From: Empedobacter tilapiae
GTDB lineage: Bacteria; Bacteroidota; Bacteroidia; Flavobacteriales; Weeksellaceae
Assembly: GCF_004785645.1 (NCBI RefSeq)
Contig: NZ_SRPE01000003.1
Location: 248,001-312,000, forward strand
Reading direction: 5' to 3'
Length of the DNA: 64,000 nucleotides
Each line of letters opens with the position of its first letter. Position 1 is the first letter of the stretch. The notes below the pieces were generated by a model, which worked only from the letters and a program-made list of their open reading frames with translations, was not told the DNA's origin and did no database searches. Made by a program: the position numbers and the translations under genes. Shown piece after piece: positions 61,202 through 64,000 of this stretch.

Positions 61202-64000
61202 TTATTTTAATTCTTTCATGATCTCTTGAATTGCACGTTCCAATTGTGGGTCTTTATTTTCCAGTCGATCTAAGAACGTATTTTTAATATAAATGTCAGG
61301 TTTAACACCAGTTTTTTCTAAATTTTGTCCATCCAAAGTATAAGTTCCCCAACTTGGTAAACGATAAAACGAACCATCAACTAATCCTTTTCCAGAAGTA
61401 AAAATGATCCAGCGATACGTTTCTTGACCGATGATTTTTCCTAATTTTAAGGCTTTGAATCCTGCGGCTGTCATTTCTGCATCGCTTAATGAGTATTCGT
61501 TAATTAATAAAACGATTGGTTTTCCTGAAGGTGCAAAGTTCGGTTGAATAGTTAATTGTCCTTCACGATATTTCCATTTCAAATAAGGTCTTTGCGATAA
61601 AAAGTTCAAGACTTTATCATGCACATTTCCACCTGTATTGAAACGTAAATCTAAAATGACACCATCTTTTCTATTTTCTTGCTCGACCATGTCTAATAAA
61701 AACACATCTAATTCAGAAGTAGACATATTTTTCATGTACGAATAAGCGATTCTATCGTTGCTTAATTTTTTTACACGCTGACGATTTTCATAAATCCATT
61801 CATCATATAAAAGCGATTTCAATTCGTTATTTGAAATTGGATGAATCTTCGTCGAAATTGTTTTTCCTTTTCGGTCAAATTCAAGAGTTAATTCTTCTAA
61901 TTTTTTAGGTGTTGTAAAATAAGTTTCACGATTTTGGTTTTGATCGATTTTTTGTCCATTTACACTTACTAAAATATCACCTTCTTGAACATCAACATTT
62001 TTAAGGAAAGCAGGAGATTTTCGTAAGATTTTTTCAACTGTAAAAGGTTGATCTTTTTTGAAAATAATTCCTGTTTCGTTTGTGAAATAATTCAATCTTC
62101 GACTTTCTTCTTTTCCGAAAGATGAAAAACCTAAATGCGAAGAATTCAATTCTCCTAGCATATCATTTAACAAAATTCTCAAATCATTTCGATTGTTTAC
62201 GTAAGGTAAAAAGTTTGCGTATTGTTCTTTTTTCGCTTTCCAATCAATTCCATGAAAATTTTCATCATAGAAATTTTCTTCTACTCCAGCCCAAGCTTCT
62301 TCGTACATTTGATTGAATTCTGAAGCCAAGTTTTTATTGAAATTATATTTAATACTAACTTTTTCAGGATTTGTAGAACTAATGCCAAATTTGTAAACAG
62401 AGTTATCGATTAAAGCATAAAGATTTTTCTCATTTTTTACGATAAAATCAGCGCCTTTGTTGAATATTTTATCTGTTTTATCTTCTTCAAAATCAGTGGT
62501 TGTTTTTCTGTATAACTGAAATTTGCCATTTTCTTGATTGGTGTTATAGAATAAAAATTGCTTTTTATCATCCGCGAAAACAAAAGGATTTGTCTGATAT
62601 CCAAAACGGTCTGTTATCAATTCAATTCGTTCCAAGAACCCTTCTGGATTAATAGTTAATGCTTTAAAATCGTTCTTTTCTTCTTTTTTCTCTTTCTTCT
62701 CAACCTTTTTTTCTTCGACAAATAAATTATCAAATTTCTCTGATTTATAAGCTTGGTCAAACCAATCTAAAGAAGCGCGATAAATACTTGACTCTTGCAT
62801 TCCCAAAGGATAGGATGGGTTTTTTCTATCGCTTGAAAAATAGATGTATTTTCCGTTTGGAGACCAAGTAGGATCGGCTTCGGAAACACCAGTATTCGTT
62901 AAATTAACCGTTGTGTTTTTCTTGATGTTGTGAATAAAAATATCTAACTCGAAATTGCGTTTTGCAGAAAATAAAACATATTCATCATTTGGTGAAAAAG
63001 AAGGTTTCGAATTTTGGAAAGCCCAAATTTCATCTCTAACAATTGTTGATGATTTAAGTGATTTCAAATCTAATAATCTTACTTCGTCGCGTCCGCTTAA
63101 ATAAACAGCTTGTGATAAATCATTGTTGAATGTAATGTCTCGATTATTTCTTAAATCAGAAGTTAATTGTTCAACTTTTCCTTTTCCGTCAGCCGAAATT
63201 TTGAACCAATTTTGGTAACCTTTATAGGTTTGGTTGAAGATTAAGTTTTTATTGTCTTTTAACCATTTTACTTCTAAAACACGTTCTTTTCCATCAGAAA
63301 TTTGATTGACAAATTTTCCTTCATTATCCGAAACAAAAATAATTCCTCTGCTTACAAAAGCCATTTTCTTTCCGTCAGGGGAAATATCAAAATAGTCAAT
63401 ATTATTTTCAACTTCAAAATTTTGTTCTTTTTCTAAAGATTTATTCGAATTGACATTAATTATAAGTGGTTTCGATGTTTTTGCTTTTACATCATAAACA
63501 AATAATTGATAATCTTTTTCGAAAACAACTTTTGAACCATCAGCTGAAACAAAAGGTTTTTTAATCGAAGTTTCAAATTTTGTTAATGCTTCTTTTTTAC
63601 CATTTGCTAACTGATATAAGTTGTATTCGCCATTATTTTCGTCCGAAATAAAATAAATAATTCCGTTTTTATCAACTGTTGGATTAAAATCTTTTCCGTT
63701 GTAATCGGTATATTGTTTATAACTTTTTGTGGTTGGATTATATCCTAATAAATCTGGATTATTTTCTCCTTTGTATCTTTTACGTGTAACTTGATTTGCA
63801 CTTTCAGACGAGTTGGTGAAAATATATTCACCTTGAGGAGTTTCTACTAAACCATTTGTTGTGTTGAAATAATTTGTAAAAAGCGCTTCTGGTGTTTTTC
63901 CATCTAAATTAATTTTAAAACTTCCAAATCCATTATTTTGGTTTGATGTAAAATAGATCGATTTACTATCCCAGCTCCAACTTTCGACTTCGTCTTTGGC
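61202..64000 (-). CDS. Tricorn-like S41 protease with beta-propeller and PDZ domain (cut by window edge)
   Basis: The frame is open to the right edge, so the N-terminus is missing; the Met at 63364 is internal because FDISPDGKK precedes it in frame. About 930 residues are visible. The N-terminal half consists of WD40-like propeller blades (DISPDGKKMAFVSRG, ADPTWSPNGKYIYFSSDRKN, IYFISDENNGEYNLYQL). A PDZ domain (EGDILVSVNGQKI) lies before the S41 core, with LNSSHLGFS (His), VILDLRFNTGGNVHD, and the nucleophile region NEYSLSDAEMTA. The last 25 residues follow IIGQET. Tricorn-type proteases degrade peptides; the exact substrate is unknown. Confidence 0.9.
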   Translation of the reverse strand, partial: AKDEVESWSWDSKSIYFTSNQNNGFGSFKINLDGKTPEALFTNYFNTTNGLVETPQGEYIFTNSSESANQVTRKRYKGENNPDLLGYNPTTKSYKQYTDYNGKDFNPTVDKNGIIYFISDENNGEYNLYQLANGKKEALTKFETSIKKPFVSADGSKVVFEKDYQLFVYDVKAKTSKPLIINVNSNKSLEKEQNFEVENNIDYFDISPDGKKMAFVSRGIIFVSDNEGKFVNQISDGKERVLEVKWLKDNKNLIFNQTYKGYQNWFKISADGKGKVEQLTSDLRNNRDITFNNDLSQAVYLSGRDEVRLLDLKSLKSSTIVRDEIWAFQNSKPSFSPNDEYVLFSAKRNFELDIFIHNIKKNTTVNLTNTGVSEADPTWSPNGKYIYFSSDRKNPSYPLGMQESSIYRASLDWFDQAYKSEKFDNLFVEEKKVEKKEKKEEKNDFKALTINPEGFLERIELITDRFGYQTNPFVFADDKKQFLFYNTNQENGKFQLYRKTTTDFEEDKTDKIFNKGADFIVKNEKNLYALIDNSVYKFGISSTNPEKVSIKYNFNKNLASEFNQMYEEAWAGVEENFYDENFHGIDWKAKKEQYANFLPYVNNRNDLRILLNDMLGELNSSHLGFSSFGKEESRRLNYFTNETGIIFKKDQPFTVEKILRKSPAFLKNVDVQEGDILVSVNGQKIDQNQNRETYFTTPKKLEELTLEFDRKGKTISTKIHPISNNELKSLLYDEWIYENRQRVKKLSNDRIAYSYMKNMSTSELDVFLLDMVEQENRKDGVILDLRFNTGGNVHDKVLNFLSQRPYLKWKYREGQLTIQPNFAPSGKPIVLLINEYSLSDAEMTAAGFKALKLGKIIGQETYRWIIFTSGKGLVDGSFYRLPSWGTYTLDGQNLEKTGVKPDIYIKNTFLDRLENKDPQLERAIQEIMKELK

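Noticed and set aside
63362-63364. ATG at 63364 as the start of the tricorn-like protein
   Set aside because: The frame stays open to the window edge and codes for further propeller blades, for example FDISPDGKK just before this Met.

Overview
The window is AT-rich bacterial DNA from the Bacteroidota, most likely class Flavobacteriia and a Weeksellaceae-like genus (Empedobacter/Chryseobacterium group). This rests on a SusC/SusD pair, a type IX secretion sorting domain, a mevalonate-pathway gene, promoters of the TTTG-N19-TAnnTTTG form, near absence of Shine-Dalgarno sequences, and an S16 protein with a long Ala/Glu tail. The genus is an inference.

Layout. 1-5.9 kb: the end of an AraC regulator, then an operon that reads as a chaperone-usher-like fimbrial system: pilin, attenuator hairpin, PapD-type chaperone, two-domain adhesin, and a 937-residue outer-membrane usher-like protein. 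6-13.2 kb: DUF4184 membrane protein, mevalonate decarboxylase, SDR, CorA, TyrS, TrpA and a secreted nuclease/phosphatase. 13.3-17.5 kb: a TonB-dependent receptor and a DUF5689 lipoprotein, divergent from that nuclease and probably functioning with it. 17.6-18.4 kb: the wreck of a TonB-receptor gene. 18.7-23.1 kb: a SusC/SusD pair. 23.2-29.8 kb: housekeeping genes (YheT hydrolase, DUF721/DciA, RecF, HisS, PfkB kinase, tRNA-Arg, YjjG phosphatase). 29.9-42 kb: a surface-polysaccharide locus with two flippases, an asparagine-synthase-like amidotransferase, a glycosyltransferase, a GT-C-like membrane protein, a FemAB-like protein and a polysaccharide deacetylase, plus two paralogous zinc metalloproteases, one of them broken by frameshifts. 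42-53 kb: RadC, GlnS, RimM, RpsP, an HD hydrolase, two tandem S41 peptidases and two methyltransferases. 53.4-58.8 kb: a redox operon (ankyrin protein, DUF2271 protein with a flavinylation-like TGAS motif, PepSY-flavodoxin-reductase fusion, ApbE flavin transferase). 59-61.1 kb: hisA-hisF-hisIE. 61.2-64 kb: a tricorn-like protease that runs off the right edge.

The two most interesting systems are the fimbrial operon, where the adhesin C-terminus aligns with the pilin as in FimH, and the redox operon, which looks like a route for NAD(P)H electrons across the inner membrane to a covalently flavinylated periplasmic protein. Intergenic DNA holds two unusual repeat types: 7-nt-periodic (heptad) repeats, some arranged as long inverted repeats around hisA, and a 117-bp element before apbE that could fold like a cloverleaf. 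No CRISPR array, rRNA, insertion sequence or phage was seen.
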